Shown in pieces: positions 1-11,117 of a stretch of DNA of 64,000 nt. Every line of letters starts with the position of its first letter. Position 1 is the stretch's first letter. The position numbers and the translations under genes are program-made. The DNA comes from Xestospongia bergquistia (taxonomy: Eukaryota; Porifera; Demospongiae; Haplosclerida; Petrosiidae): positions 8,495,501 to 8,559,500 of the forward strand of contig OZ014411.1 of NCBI GenBank assembly GCA_963965975.1, given 5' to 3'. Below the pieces are notes generated by a model that saw only the letters and a program-made list of their open reading frames with translations, was not told the origin of the DNA and made no database searches.

Positions 1-517
1 TAGAAAATGCCTAAGAGATGCGTTGCTTTCGGTTGTGGTAATACTAACAAGGATGGAGTGAGTCTATTTTCATTCCCTAAAGATCCAGTACTCAGTAAAA
101 AATGGACTGAGCAAGTAAAGAGAACCAAGGACAAGTGGTTAGGACCAACCAACTACTCATTTTTGTGTAGTTGCCACTTTACTGAAGATTGTTTCCAGCC
201 TGATGTAGTTGTTGCTGCTAGTCTAGGATTATCTAGAAGAATGAAACTGAAATTTGGTGCTATCCCAACAGTCTTCAAGAGACCAGTTAGCGAATATCAA
301 ACTAAGGAGGCATCACATTTAAAGAAGTCAAAATCAACAAGTAGACATGAACGTTACAAAAGAAGAGAGAATTTGAAGGTATATATATGAGCTATCACTA
401 CTGGATTATAACTGTTTGAATTGATTTAGGTTGGGAATCCTAGTAGATGTACCAGATGAAGAGTCCAATTTGGCTGATGATAAGAGTGAGTCCAGTATGG
501 CTACAGATGAAGAATTA

Positions 518-590
518 ACAAGCCATTAGGTACAGACCGTTATCATTTCGAATACGTCCGCATACCCCAGTATATCATTGTGGGCAGAGG
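518..590 (+). repeat. MULE left terminal inverted repeat
   Basis: Pairs with 3871-3943 with about one mismatch near the middle. The target-site duplication lies at 509-517. Confidence 0.92.
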
Positions 591-705
591 GCACGCCTAT
601 AATAATAAAGACGTGCCTATTATAATTATTCGCTCACGCCTATTATAATTATTCGTATTATAACTATTCGCACCTCCACTGATACTATAATTATTCGCAC
701 CTCCA
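591..705 (+). repeat. MULE subterminal short repeats
   Basis: Several copies of a CCTATTATAATTATTCGC-like unit and of a CACCTCCACTGA unit lie just inside the left TIR. They may be transposase-binding sites, as subterminal repeats often are in DNA transposons; that role is inference. No equivalent was seen inside the right TIR. Confidence 0.6.
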
Positions 706-950
706 CTGAGTCTTGTGCTATATACTGATAACTTTATCTTTGCTGTATTAACTGAATCTTGTGCTACTGATAACTCTATCTTTGCTGTATTACTTTCAAT
801 CTTACTATATTAATTTACTTTTATTGCCCTTAACTGTTCAATAATCAAGTATCAATTATTTCTGTAATATTTTTTCCTTTTAGTTCTTGTATCACTACTT
901 TATTTATTATATTTATACTTTTTTGCATTAAAAAAGTTGTTTTAACAACT

Positions 951-3580
951 ATGTCAACCTCACGTTTTCCATGTTCATATTGTCCAAAATCTTTTTCATT
1001 TAGAAGTGGACTATCTCGTCATATGAAAAAAGACCACACTGAAGAAAAAACTGGAACAAACGATAGTCTTGGTTGCAGCGAATGTGACTCCAGGTCGGTT
1101 TGAATAGACTGTTTTGTGTAATTGACATAATTATTTAGGTTTCCAACAATCTTTGCTTTGATATCACATCTTAAAAGTGAACACAATATGGAAATTAATA
1201 TTGACAAGTTCTGCTTTGATAATTTTGAAGAGTTTAGCACATGGAAAGCAGGGGAAGAGGAGAAATGTAAATCCCATTATGTACAGCACTCATCAAGTCG
1301 AATATATGGAGCTACTAAATATAGGTATCTATACTGCAACAGGTCAGGAAAGGTAAGGGTTCGAGGAAAAGGTGAGCGACAACTTAAGAGCCAAGGCTCA
1401 AGTAAAGTAGGATTATCATGTATTGCATATATGAAGGTAATGGAAGACACAATACAAGGAGCTATTACTGTTGAGTATTGTTCACATCATAACAGTCATT
1501 CCATTAAACTTTCCCACCTTCCTATTCCTCCTGATATTAAACATCATATAGCAGCAAAATTACATGATGGAGTATCAATTGAAAGGATATTAGATGATGT
1601 GAGAGAGACAATGACAAATGGTGAGATTGGACGTGAACAATTACTTTCACGACAAGACATACTCAATATTCAACGACGACTAAATTTAGAGAGTGTGAGA
1701 AAAGATACGAATGATCTCTTAAGCACATGTGCTTGGGTTGAAGAAATGGCAGGAATGTCATACAATCCTGTACTTTTGTTCAAACCTCAAGGCATAGAGC
1801 AGTCAGAAACAATGAATGACCTTGCCAAGGATGACTTTATACTAGCATTACAAACTGAGTTTCAAAGAGATGCAATGATGCAATATGGCAGCAAGGTCAT
1901 TTTAATGGATGCAACACATGGCACCACTCAGTATGACTTTCAACTAATATCCATACTTGTAATAGATGACTTTGGAGAAGGATTACCTGTAGCATGGGCC
2001 ATAAGCAATCGGGAGGATGTCACATTATTGGTACAGTTTTTGAAGGCTGTACATACACGTGTAGGAAATATAGAAACAGCATATTTCATGTCTGATTGTG
2101 CAGAACAATATTATAATGCATGGTCTGGTGTTTTTGGTACCCACAACACCAAAAGATTGCTCTGCATTTGGCATGTTGATCGGGCTTGGAGAACTGCTCT
2201 TAACCAGCACATTCCTAACAGGCAAGAAAGAATAGAAGTATATCACCAGCTTTGAATTTTGTTACAAGAGCGAGAAGAAAGTGAATTCATTGTCAGATTA
2301 CAGCAAATAATGTCCTTTTTGAATGAACGATATGATAACTTTTTTAAATACTTCAACACACACTATGTACCTCATACAAGAACATGGGCTACATGTTATA
2401 GAGTGGGTACAGTCGTTAACACCAACATGTTCACTGAGTCATTCCATCGCCTTTTGAAAGTAGTATACTTAAACAACAAACAAAATCGCCGTGTTGATTG
2501 GCTAATCCATGTTCTTCTTCGAATTGCACGGAATTTAGTTTATGAACAGCTACAAAAGATAGAAAAGGGTAAAACAACACATAGAAAAACAGAGATTCAT
2601 AAAAGACATAAAGCTGCAATGGAGCTAAATCCAACTTTACAACCAACCAATGACAAAACATGGAGAATTCAGTCTTACAATAAAAAAGACACATACTACA
2701 TTCTTAACAAACTATTAGAAAATTGTTCGTGCAAGCTTCATTGCTCAATGTGTCATGCGTGTGTACACATGTATTCATGTACATGTATGGATGCAACCTT
2801 ACATTACACGGTATGTAAGCATATACATTTTCTTCATATGTCAATTAACCAACAAGAGGAAGAGGAGAATATGGAGAACAAAGATGAACTTGAGAATGCT
2901 AACGGTGATTATGAAAAGAAGGATGAACAAGACACAATAGAAAACGAAGACAGAAATGAAGGCGTGGAGTATAATGAAACCGAAATGAATGTGAAAGTAA
3001 CAACAGCTGTGATATTTACAAGTGCACAGTTGATAGCAGTGAGTTTAACACACATGAATATTTCTCTCATGTACTGCAAGCTGATTCATTCACAGACCTC
3101 ACTGCATGTAAGACCAATGTGGAAAACTTGATGCAAAAACTTCTGTCCTTAATACAATCTAACAATGACATTGATGTACTGACAACAGTAAAGGAACATG
3201 TCCAATCAGGTATTTCAGTACTTCAATCGAAACATATTTATTCCGAAAACAAAGAAAATTTCAGGCCTACAATAAATGTCACACCTAATTCTAATCATTC
3301 TAAACAACCTAGATTTTTCTCGACAAAGAAGAAGAAGGAAACAACAAAAAAGTATTGGGCAAAACCAACAATGGATGAACAGGAGAAAGCAAAGTCAAAA
3401 ATGATAAACACAGACATTAAAGTATGTGGTGTATGTTGGCGAGATGAAGACAATACTCATGATGTTCACATATCTTGGATTGAATGTGACTATTGTGGAT
3501 TGTGGGTACATGTTTCTTGTACTAATAACAGCAATATTGAAGATGACAACATATTCACCTGTCAAAATTGTCAATAACAC
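951..3580 (+). pseudogene. MULE transposase: two C2H2 fingers, DDE core, SWIM finger, PHD finger (one stop, one frameshift)
   Basis: The start is ATG at 951. Exon 1 (951-1093) encodes a C2H2 finger. A 45-bp GT-AG intron (1094-1138) interrupts a second C2H2 finger, with phase 2 preserved. The core around 1880-2200 has the MULE pattern: an Asp in LMDATHGTT, a second Asp in FMSDCAEQYY and a downstream CIWHVDRAW block. A SWIM zinc finger (CxC...CxH) lies near 2780-2840 and a Cys4-His-Cys3 PHD finger closes the protein near 3420-3575. Two lesions are visible. An in-frame TGA at 2253-2255 has full coding sequence on both sides. A frame change falls between about 2978 and 3002, after which an intact reading runs to TAA at 3578-3580. 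The transposase would cut and paste the element in the nucleus. It is nearly intact, so recently active copies probably exist elsewhere. Confidence 0.85.
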
Positions 3581-4455
3581 TAATATACATAAATTTACAT
3601 TAATTCATTTGGTTGAAAAATATATACTATAATCAAGTGTTTGACAATTTATAGTAAAATAAACCATACACACAATGATTAAATTACGAAGGCCATAGAC
3701 AAAACTTAGTCACAATAAACCACATGTATTTACCTTACCTAAGTGAAGTGTGTTAGTACAATCAACTAAGAGAAAGCATCACAGTGTTGTCATCTTAGCG
3801 AAGAGAATCGAAAGATAATTTAATACCAGAGAGAAAGATAACTTAATTTAGATCAAAGGTGTGGCCCTCTCCTCTGCCCACAATGATATACTGGAGTATG
3901 CGGACGTATTCGAAATGATAACGGTCTGTACCTAATGGCTTGTGAAGAATTAGCTCAGCTAAGAGTGGGACATTCGAATTTACCTGAAGAGCCTGGATAT
4001 GAATCATGTTCGTTTGTATCAGATCCTCTACCAAGCATGTTTTGAAGTGTATACTTCTACTGATTTTGTTCATATTGTACTTCCATTGCAATAGTACTAT
4101 CAAGTAGTAAAGAAAAGCAAAAAATGATATCGAAAGGTATGTAATTTCAGTTGTGTTAAAGCTGTCATAACATGTTAATGTTAGGCTGTCAGACAACTAT
4201 ACAATGTCAATCTAATGAAACACAAACATTGTCTATGTACCGTCATGTATCTGTACAATGTAACCTTTTAATTGATGATAAGAACAGTACTGAACTCAAT
4301 ACACTTATAAATTCAAAATCAGATGAATCATTATATTATCCATCAACTGAAGAGTAAGTATAATATAAATGCTTGTATGTGAGTAAACTTGTTTTTCTCT
4401 TATAGAAGTTCTGACACTGAAGACAGAGAGATATCAATAGGAGCTAGCACAAAGT

Positions 4456-4981
4456 TCAGGTTAGTGAACACTCACTCATTAATAGCTGATGGTAAAGTTG
4501 CAGATCCATATTCTTGTCAGTATTGGTAATACGCAGTTTGTAATGTGGATGGTCAGTAATACATAGGAGCTCAGGTATCTCAGCTTCTTCCATTTTCTCA
4601 TTCATTTTCATAATTTCTTGTGCAGCAAATCCACTCCTTTGAAGTACCCATGATTACGCAGTGGCTACATGCACACCTATAATCAACATATAATATATAT
4701 TACAAACGTTATTCCTCATTTATGTTCATACCAATTAAAGTTTAAAAGTCTTTCTGAGGACAGTTCCAAGTCTTCACTACTACTACTATTACTGGACGCT
4801 TGGCTATCACTTGGTTCATATAAATAAGGTAAACAATACCAGCAAAAGAATCTTCATCTTCACTATAATCATCCTGCATTGGACTTGAATATTGTTCAGA
4901 TCCACTAGTTTCTTCATTAGCAAGTACATCCATCTCTATAACAGGTGCAAAACAATCGATTTGCATGTGTTCATCGTTCAT
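4456..4981 (-). pseudogene. P2X7-ballast-like ORF of Kolobok-like element 1 (frameshifted)
   Basis: From ATG at 4979-4981 the ORF starts acidic. A one-base frame change then restores a PYLYEP motif, a Ser-rich acidic stretch and a Trp before a probable intron. After the acceptor near 4678 it reads CACSHCVIMGTSKEWICC, another frame break, then MEEAEIPELLCITDHPHY and a stop at 4456-4458. The CxCxxC...CC...CITDHxxF spacing is the zinc-binding signature of the intracellular ballast domain of P2X7 receptors, known also as stand-alone invertebrate proteins. There are no P2X channel segments. At least two frame breaks make it a pseudogene. The same ORF occurs in the same position in element 2. Confidence 0.6.
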
Positions 4982-5287
4982 CTTGTGATGTCATAATGCG
5001 TTTGCTGCTTAAACAGGAAGAAGATGGCTGACTTATGATTGAGCAAGGTTTGACTTCGTTTTATTTCAAAAGAAAGTTCCATTTAAAGAAAAGGAGTAAG
5101 GTTTACATGTTATCATATTATTATTTAACGAATAAACAAGTTTCAAAAATTTCAAAATACGCATTTCAGTTACTCTTTAAAGTATTTAAATTAACAATAA
5201 ATTCAGTAACACATCATCATCATCACAAAATCATCAAGATTTCAGGTGCTATTTATATAAACTAAGTTACACCTGAGGCGATAAAGA

Positions 5288-5340
5288 CTACTGAAGTGTA
5301 CAGTAGTATACTATTAGTATACTACTGTACACTTCAGTAG
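5288..5340. repeat. Perfect 53-bp palindrome
   Basis: Two 26-base arms are exact reverse complements around a single T at 5314. The sequence can form a long hairpin or cruciform. It may be a tiny palindromic MITE; no target duplication was identified. Confidence 0.9.
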
Positions 5341-5416
5341 GCTATTCTTTACTTGCAGCTGTGACAGTATAATATGAAAAATTAATGATGATAAAAAATT
5401 TCCAAATTTATCAAAA

Positions 5417-5611
5417 TTGGCAGCAATACTGGAAATATTACCTGCTACAGTTGAGCAATTATTTACAAGATTGAGAAGCAGGATGGGAGAAGAAACATTA
5501 GAGCATGCAATGAAAATATGTAGTGAAGGACCTGAACATTTAACAGATGAAACACTGGAAGAAATTATCGAAAATTACAAAACAGTCAAGAAAAGAAAAA
5601 TAGCATTGTAA
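5417..5611 (+). pseudogene. hAT-type transposase C-terminal remnant
   Basis: A 64-residue open stretch ends with TAA at 5609-5611 and has no ATG; it starts mid-protein. It contains LRSRMGEETLEHAMKICSEG and a lysine-rich end KKRKIAL. This resembles the C-terminal dimerisation tail of hAT transposases (LRSxM..., ...EGP..., basic tail). The catalytic core and zinc finger are absent. The assignment rests on this pattern alone. Confidence 0.45.
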
Positions 5612-6399
5612 TTAATAATTTATTCTCTTTAGTCATGTTATTCAATAAAGCTAAAAGTGCATTGAAAGTCAACTTCTCCCACCCCCCCTCCCCAAAAAAA
5701 AAATTCTAGATAGAACCCTGCCAATCCATCACAAAGTATCATATCCAACACTTGCTTAAGTGAGTCAAGAATAGTATTAGTCATGCCCACACACTTGTAA
5801 GCCATGAATTCATGGACTATTTCTAAATCAAATTTTCCTAACAAGAAAAGTAACAAGCTAGTGTCTGGCAGCTATGTGTGAAGATCTTGGATAATAGTAA
5901 ACTTAGTAAAGTAGGAAATAAGCTAAGAGTAAGCTTAGAGGCTACACTCTATGTATGGGTTGACAAATGGGACATAAAGTTATTCACTGTGTATGCACTC
6001 AATTTTAACAAATCATTCAGATTTTCTATCTATAATTCAGATCTCCTATTTACAATTTGGACCTCCTGTTTGTAATTTGTAGCTCTTATTTTATAATCCA
6101 TGCCCAGATCTCCTATTTATAATTTAGACCTCCTATATTTCATAATTCAGATCTCTTGTTTATAATTTGGACTGACTATATATAATTCAGACATCCTATT
6201 TATAATTCTGATCTCCCTTTCATAATTTGGACACCATCATAGCACATGGCTTTTGTCCCACCCCATAATACGTTTTCATCGTCGAACGGAAACGACTTAA
6301 TAGATCCGGAAGCCATAAAGCTTAACAATATAGCCCTGCAGTTTACATAGCATTGGATCCTTTGCTCTCAGAAATTTGTTGCATGCACAGTAAGCTTGC
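5612..6399. other. Intergenic, includes degenerate short repeat and a possible - strand remnant
   Basis: About 5638-5856 reads openly on the - strand for 72 codons, including a mixed helical-looking stretch, but no family was recognised. From about 6010 to 6240 there are some nine degenerate copies of a 21-24 bp unit of the form TTATAATTCAGATCTCCTAT. A C8/A11 homopolymer junction lies near 5683-5703. The last 100 bases before the FMO start are more GC-rich and may hold its promoter. Confidence 0.5.
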
Positions 6400-8082
6400 A
6401 TGACTTACCACGATGTGACTGTTTTGGGAGTTGGGTGGTCAGGCGTAGTGGCCGTTAAATACATGAAAGAAGAAGGTCTAACTGTCTTAGGGCTGGAGAG
6501 AAGAGATGACATTGGTGGACTCTGGTATTACTCGGATGATCCTAATGAGAAAACGGTCATGAAGTCAACGCGAACGACATCTTCGTCGACCCTCACCGAA
6601 ATGTCCGACTATCCTATGCCAGAAGAAATTGGGATATTTCCTCACCACTCGAAAATACTAGAATACTTGCGTTCGTATTGTGAGCATTTCGATCTATATC
6701 GTCACATACGTTTTAACACAACTGTAGTAAAGGTAGAGAAGAAAGATGATTTGTGGCATGTCACTGTGTCATCTGGAGAAACCTTTACTAGTAAGTTCCT
6801 GGTTCCTTGTACTGGTGAACCAATAACAGATGATCCCCGTGATTCCATCTTCTCCAGCTTCGAGGGCAAAATTTATCATGCAAAAGAAATAAAGGAACCA
6901 ATAGAAGAGCATCGAAACTGTAAGCTCTTAGTTTTTGGTGGAGGAGAAACTGCAGCTGATATTTGTGCTGAGTGGTACGATCACACAAGTTGCATCTATT
7001 GGAGTGCACCAAGGGGCCAACATTTCTTTCGACGCTACGCTAAAGTTTTGCCTTGGAAAGAACCACAAGCCCTAGACAAAGCATCATCCCAGTTGTTAAC
7101 AACTATTGCTCCTTTTCATTATGGCAAACCAGGCCTCTCCTGGATGTGCAAGTGGACCACAAATGGATCGTTGTTAGCTTACCAGGGCCATGGTATTCCA
7201 GAATGGAGAAACGAATCTGAATTTATGCATCTTTTCATTAACAAAAATGGTCATGTGCTCGATATGATTGACTATGAGCGATTTGTTCCAAAGGGTGCCA
7301 TTGAGTGTTGCAATGGAAAAGAAGTCACCTTTGCTGATGGCTCCAAGCAGGAATTTGATGTTGTCATTGTGTCTACTGGGTATAAGGTAGCCCTTCCATA
7401 CCTTCCAGAGAAATATACCAACAAAACATTTCGTGAGCGATACAAGCATGTCTTTGACAACGACGACCCAACTTTAGCATTTGTTGGATATGTTCGTCCG
7501 GTCGTTGGTTCAATCTCTTCTGTTGCTGAGACCCAAGCACGATGGGTAGCCAAAATCTTTAGTGGCAAAATTGAATTGCTATCAAAAGAGGAAAGACTTA
7601 AAGTAACTGAAGAAGACGCAAAGTATTGGAAGGAATACTTTAAGGCATCCTCACAGCGTCTAGATAGGAATGTTGAGGAGGTTATGTATGTCAACAAAAT
7701 TGCCAAGTTAGCCAAAGTCTATCCCAACTTATGGGATCTCTTCAAAAGCAACAGCTACCATTGGTATGTTGCAATAATTTCTCCATATAACACAGCTCTT
7801 TATCAGCTCAATGATCCCAAACAAAGAGATCAAGCTATTGCTACCTTGGAGAGGCATCGCAAAGGAACAACAGCAACACTACATCTCTTGCTTATTTTAT
7901 TCTTACGTATTATTTGGTTTGATTGGTGGTGTGTTAAACTTGAGTATCTCAAGTACAATATTCAGACCTCCAAACATTGGCCTGCTGTGAGAGATGCAGC
8001 ACCTGTGAAATTTGTGAACTGGGTTTGGTGCTTGCCAAAGGCAGTTGCTTTTGATAACAAGACAACACTGCCTCCATTGTAA
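6400..8082 (+). CDS. Flavin-containing monooxygenase-like protein (intronless, 560 aa)
   Basis: This is predicted to be an FAD/NADPH enzyme that oxygenates soft nucleophiles (N or S atoms) in small molecules. Residues 10-15 form the FAD Rossmann motif GVGWSG, followed by an ERRDDIGGLW stretch typical of the family. F154-E-G...H160 fits the FMO signature FxGxxxH. Residues 180-187 (GGGETAAD) occupy the NADPH-binding position, although the usual GxGxSG is altered to GGGETA. STGY at 325-328 matches the conserved ATGY-type motif. The C-terminal part (about 487-505) is hydrophobic and could anchor the enzyme to the endoplasmic reticulum, as in vertebrate FMOs. The length fits the 530-560 aa usual for animal FMOs. 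The gene is a single uninterrupted exon. The start is the first ATG before the Rossmann strand. Confidence 0.9.
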   Translation: MTYHDVTVLGVGWSGVVAVKYMKEEGLTVLGLERRDDIGGLWYYSDDPNEKTVMKSTRTTSSSTLTEMSDYPMPEEIGIFPHHSKILEYLRSYCEHFDLYRHIRFNTTVVKVEKKDDLWHVTVSSGETFTSKFLVPCTGEPITDDPRDSIFSSFEGKIYHAKEIKEPIEEHRNCKLLVFGGGETAADICAEWYDHTSCIYWSAPRGQHFFRRYAKVLPWKEPQALDKASSQLLTTIAPFHYGKPGLSWMCKWTTNGSLLAYQGHGIPEWRNESEFMHLFINKNGHVLDMIDYERFVPKGAIECCNGKEVTFADGSKQEFDVVIVSTGYKVALPYLPEKYTNKTFRERYKHVFDNDDPTLAFVGYVRPVVGSISSVAETQARWVAKIFSGKIELLSKEERLKVTEEDAKYWKEYFKASSQRLDRNVEEVMYVNKIAKLAKVYPNLWDLFKSNSYHWYVAIISPYNTALYQLNDPKQRDQAIATLERHRKGTTATLHLLLILFLRIIWFDWWCVKLEYLKYNIQTSKHWPAVRDAAPVKFVNWVWCLPKAVAFDNKTTLPPL

Positions 8083-9640
8083 CAGACATTGCAAAATATA
8101 TGTATTAAATATTTTCTAACTTGATCTAATGTGTATTGTTTTGCTAGTTTATTCATGATTAATTAGTGATGTTAAAATAACTGCTTTGTCAATTGCTTTG
8201 ACTTACCTTTGATTATAAATAAAACTTTACAAATCATTAACGAAAGAGTACATCAAGCTATATGTATGCTACAGGCTATATAGTATTGTATGAGTTCTTG
8301 TCCAACTTATATCATTGTCAATAGCCAACCTTCATGTTGGGACTAATTCTATAGATCCATATAAGCATATGTGCTACAGAATTGTCAAAGGATATTGTTG
8401 GAACTTTTATATTAACAGTTGATTACCAAATCAGTCAATTCAGTGTCTACTTCTCTGGTGAACAGGAAGATTCCTCTTCTTGAAGAAGTCTTGCAAAACA
8501 CTTATATCTTGTGCTGAACCTTTTGCATTGAGTAACACAACGCATTCATTTAGGATCAATCAAATCTCTAGAGTTGCCAGTGTAGTGAGAGCAGGCTTAC
8601 CAACAGCTCCTTGAATAAGGAGAATGGTGAAAAAGTGTTGCCATCAATCAATATATTGGTATAACATTATTATACCATAACATTTATAGAATGTATAGAT
8701 CGCATGCATGTACAAAAGCTTTACATTTAACTGTAGGTCAAACCTCAACAGTAGCTTTATTAAGGTATAATTATGAATACAAGTACTTCCCACAACAACT
8801 CCACAACTAGAAGACAGTTAATGATTATTTCTATATTATGTATGATTTTTCATGAGGAACACGCCTTTGTAAATCTCATTTTGAGTGCTTCTAGATAATT
8901 ATATAATCTTGTAGTCTAGTGATTGTTTGTTTTAAACACTAAACTTGCTATGGTAAAAACCCTTTACAAAACATTTGTATAGCAACCGTTGAAGACTTTA
9001 CACGCAAGATGTATTGTTACAGTATAAAGACTAGAATGTCCTCTAACAATATTCAGCAAAACATGCAGTAATAATAATGACCAGCTGATTGAAATAGCAT
9101 CACGTACAGTCGATCATCTCTACTTACAATTCAACACCTGTGGGAAAATAGTGCTTAATGATGTCTGACACCTTTTACTGCTAGCCTATAAATGACGCAA
9201 GAAGCAATACAATTTTTCCTAAAGGAACAAGCCCAATTAAGTGGATCTAAATGACAAGTTTCACATCTTGTTGATGCCATAATTGGAAAATATCTCAAGA
9301 CTCTTATTTAAACTCACATATTGGTTCAATTTCTTATTGTCTGCCTGGTGCTATAGCTACACACTCACTATCGGCACCCTTCCTTTGTAGTGCACCATTT
9401 GCTGCTCTCAACCAAACAAATGAAGATACATGGATTCCACCCTATTGCAGTTGGTGAAACTATAGGAGATTGGTTAGCCGGCTATATGCTGTTCATGAGA
9501 CCTTCCTGATTTATTCAGACACAATGGCCAACTAGGTGTGGGATATGCTCCTTAGTTGCCCTTACTTAAGTAGTTTCAAGACATAATATATAGCTGATAT
9601 GTATAGAGCACACCACACTATACTTTTTAATAGTTTGCAT
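8083..9640. other. Intergenic region, no gene recognised
   Basis: AT-rich, with no long open frame and no recognised repeat. It contains the probable FMO 3' untranslated region (polyadenylation-like AATAAA near 8217). Confidence 0.5.
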
Positions 9641-10258
9641 CTATAGTATAAATTTAGCTAATACTACAGACACAGCCATACCTGACATGACATAAGACAC
9701 TATGACAAATTGTTCAATCATACACTGTCCAATTTTGGAAATAATATAAGATAAAGGTACACACATAATATGCCAAAGGATAATAGAACTTAGTTCATCA
9801 GATGATGCTCCTATCACTTGATCAAGACTAAATTGAACAATGTTAGATTGAAAACAACAAACTCCAATCAATTCAAGTATAAAAGCTATACTAAAGACTA
9901 TTAAAGAAAGAATGTCATACTCTGGCAAGAATATCTTAATAATAATTGTTAAGCCACCAATTATCCAAGACAAAAATGAGAAGTATACACTAGTAATGAT
10001 AGTTTTATATCTACCTGTCTTTACATCAGCAAGTAGACCAAGTAGTGGAAATGAAAGGTATACTAGACACAATCCTATCCCATTAACAATGTACTGACTT
10101 TGATGATGTTCATTATTGCTGTTGTCGGAGACATCAGTTCCACTAATATGTTGCATTGAATTCGTATGGACGGACATCAAGGCATCCCACAGAATGAGAA
10201 GTATCACTGATTTAGAACTAATTCTTTGCTTAGAACAAATTAGAGTAAGTGTCTTCAT
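9641..10258 (-). pseudogene. POT/SLC15-like transporter, 3'-truncated to about 200 codons
   Basis: This is close to the first ~200 residues of the intact carriers at 45504-47042 and 50387-51940. It includes the POT-family loop GLLADVKTGRYKTI between transmembrane segments 2 and 3 and the SLDQVIGASSDEL stretch. Homology stops near 9655 and the frame ends a few codons later (VVLAKFIL, then stop), so only about the N-terminal six-helix bundle of a 12-helix carrier is left. A half carrier is not expected to transport. About 300-400 bp of 5' flank also resembles the flank of the intact copy at 47043 onward, so it arose by DNA duplication rather than retroposition. Confidence 0.8.
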
Positions 10259-11003
10259 CTCCTAATAATTGATGATTTAATAATAATATAACTATTAAAA
10301 TGGAATAACCACATTGTTATTCTAAACAATTTAAAATCACTCTGTTGACATATCTATGGAGTGTGTTGAGCTAGACAACATTGGGATTAATAAGCTATTA
10401 TTATTAATTATTATACTAATTATTATACTACTATTATACTGATTAGATAACAATATCATCATAATTAAAATAGCTTTGGTCATATAGTACACAAGGTGAA
10501 TGGGTGGTAATTTAGGTATTGGAAACAACAGATGCATACTATTAGTTATACCTATAGTACAAACAACAACAGCTATAGTAAACAAAACGTAGTTATTTGA
10601 TTAATGGGATTGATTATAATTTGAGTATTCCAAAAGTATTTATATTAAGCAGCAATGTATCTGCGTTAAGATCATGTATATAATGGTAACACTGCATGCC
10701 TTTGTAAAGATGAGATGACACTCTTCATTCTTTCTGTTTTCCTTGATACTGCATGTATAGTGGGTTTATTGGTGCCGGATTTAATCTGCATATTGACGGA
10801 CAGCAACAAGAATGTTCAATAATAATTGTTGTGTACATGTCATGTCTCCACATGTGATCCTCTGTATAGTACAAATGGAAGAATGTCATTGCTGAAATAT
10901 TTTTGCAAAGCCTCCAAGGGAGTTGCCTTACCTGGTAAAAAGGAGTGTACATCATTAATCATCTAAAGAAGTAAAAAAGGCTAACAAGAGAGTTTAACTG
11001 TGT
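10259..11003. other. 5' flank of the truncated transporter; nothing else recognised
   Basis: Parts (about 10560-10690) resemble the 5' flank of the transporter at 47042, including a shared TAGTAAACAAAAC block and a cysteine-free AT-rich leader. Short ORFs on the - strand here have no recognisable domains. Confidence 0.45.
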
Positions 11004-11117
11004 TTGCAAGATAATCCCAAGGGAAATGCAATTGGAGCATCTAATAGCAGAGGTCAGTACAATGATTATACTGCTGTTCAACGAGAACAAATTGGTAAAA
11101 ATGCAGCAGAAAATGGG
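11004..11117 (+). pseudogene. Fragment of a pogo/Tigger-like transposon ORF (N-terminal part)
   Basis: About 37 codons read RGQYNDYTAVQREQIGKNAA followed by ENG. This resembles the start of HTH-containing invertebrate DNA transposon proteins (a Tyr, then an Arg-x-x-IGKYAAENG-like segment). The remainder is absent and the frame continues into unrelated sequence. A piece further along the same protein type is at 37050-37170. Identification is from pattern memory and is tentative. Confidence 0.35.

Larger units (their letters stand above)
518..3943. mobile_element. Nested MULE DNA transposon with 73-bp TIRs and 9-bp target duplication
   Basis: The first 73 bases (518-590) and last 73 bases (3871-3943) are near-perfect inverted repeats beginning ACAAGCCATTAGGTACAGAC. 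The 9-bp direct repeat GAAGAATTA sits immediately outside both ends (509-517 and 3944-3952). A 9-bp duplication and long TIRs are the hallmark of Mutator-like elements, and the internal gene encodes a MULE-type transposase. The insertion interrupts an acidic exon of the THAP gene. Little TIR divergence suggests it is much younger than its host element. Confidence 0.93.
7..4459 (+). pseudogene. THAP-domain transposase gene, split by a MULE and 3'-deleted
   Basis: The first exon (7 to about 378) encodes a THAP zinc finger, a C2CH DNA-binding domain. Residues 1-95 show Cys5, Cys10, a Trp in the middle, the Cys-x-x-His pair near residue 55 and a late Pro; a basic tail follows. Further coding-like pieces are about 432-517 continuing at 3953-4035 (acidic; reads through the MULE target duplication as if the insertion were removed), about 4191-4352, and 4409-4459 (acidic, ending at a GTTAGT donor). 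The joint between exon 1 and the 432 exon does not keep frame with the obvious donor at 379, so either a different donor is used or a frameshift exists. No catalytic core follows. THAP domains are common at the N terminus of Kolobok and P-type transposases. The gene is broken and non-functional as it stands. Confidence 0.6.
1..5000. mobile_element. Decayed Kolobok-like DNA transposon (element 1), left end outside window
   Basis: The stretch holds a THAP-domain ORF on the + strand and, converging on it, a P2X7-ballast-like ORF on the - strand. The complete-ended element at 14249-16062 has the same arrangement. A MULE (518-3943) is nested inside. The transposase core expected after 4459 is missing, and the - strand ORF ends right at that junction, so an internal deletion is likely. 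The left terminus lies before base 1. No right terminus or TTAA duplication could be fixed; 5000 is only the point where recognisable element sequence stops. Assignment to Kolobok is inferred from the shared gene arrangement with element 2. Confidence 0.55.

Noticed and set aside
4456-4981. A true P2X receptor gene
   Set aside because: Only the ballast-like zinc-binding region is present; no P2X channel segments occur nearby.
7272-7715. 147-codon - strand open frame inside the FMO gene
   Set aside because: Shadow of the FMO coding sequence; no domain and the + strand frame is clearly coding.
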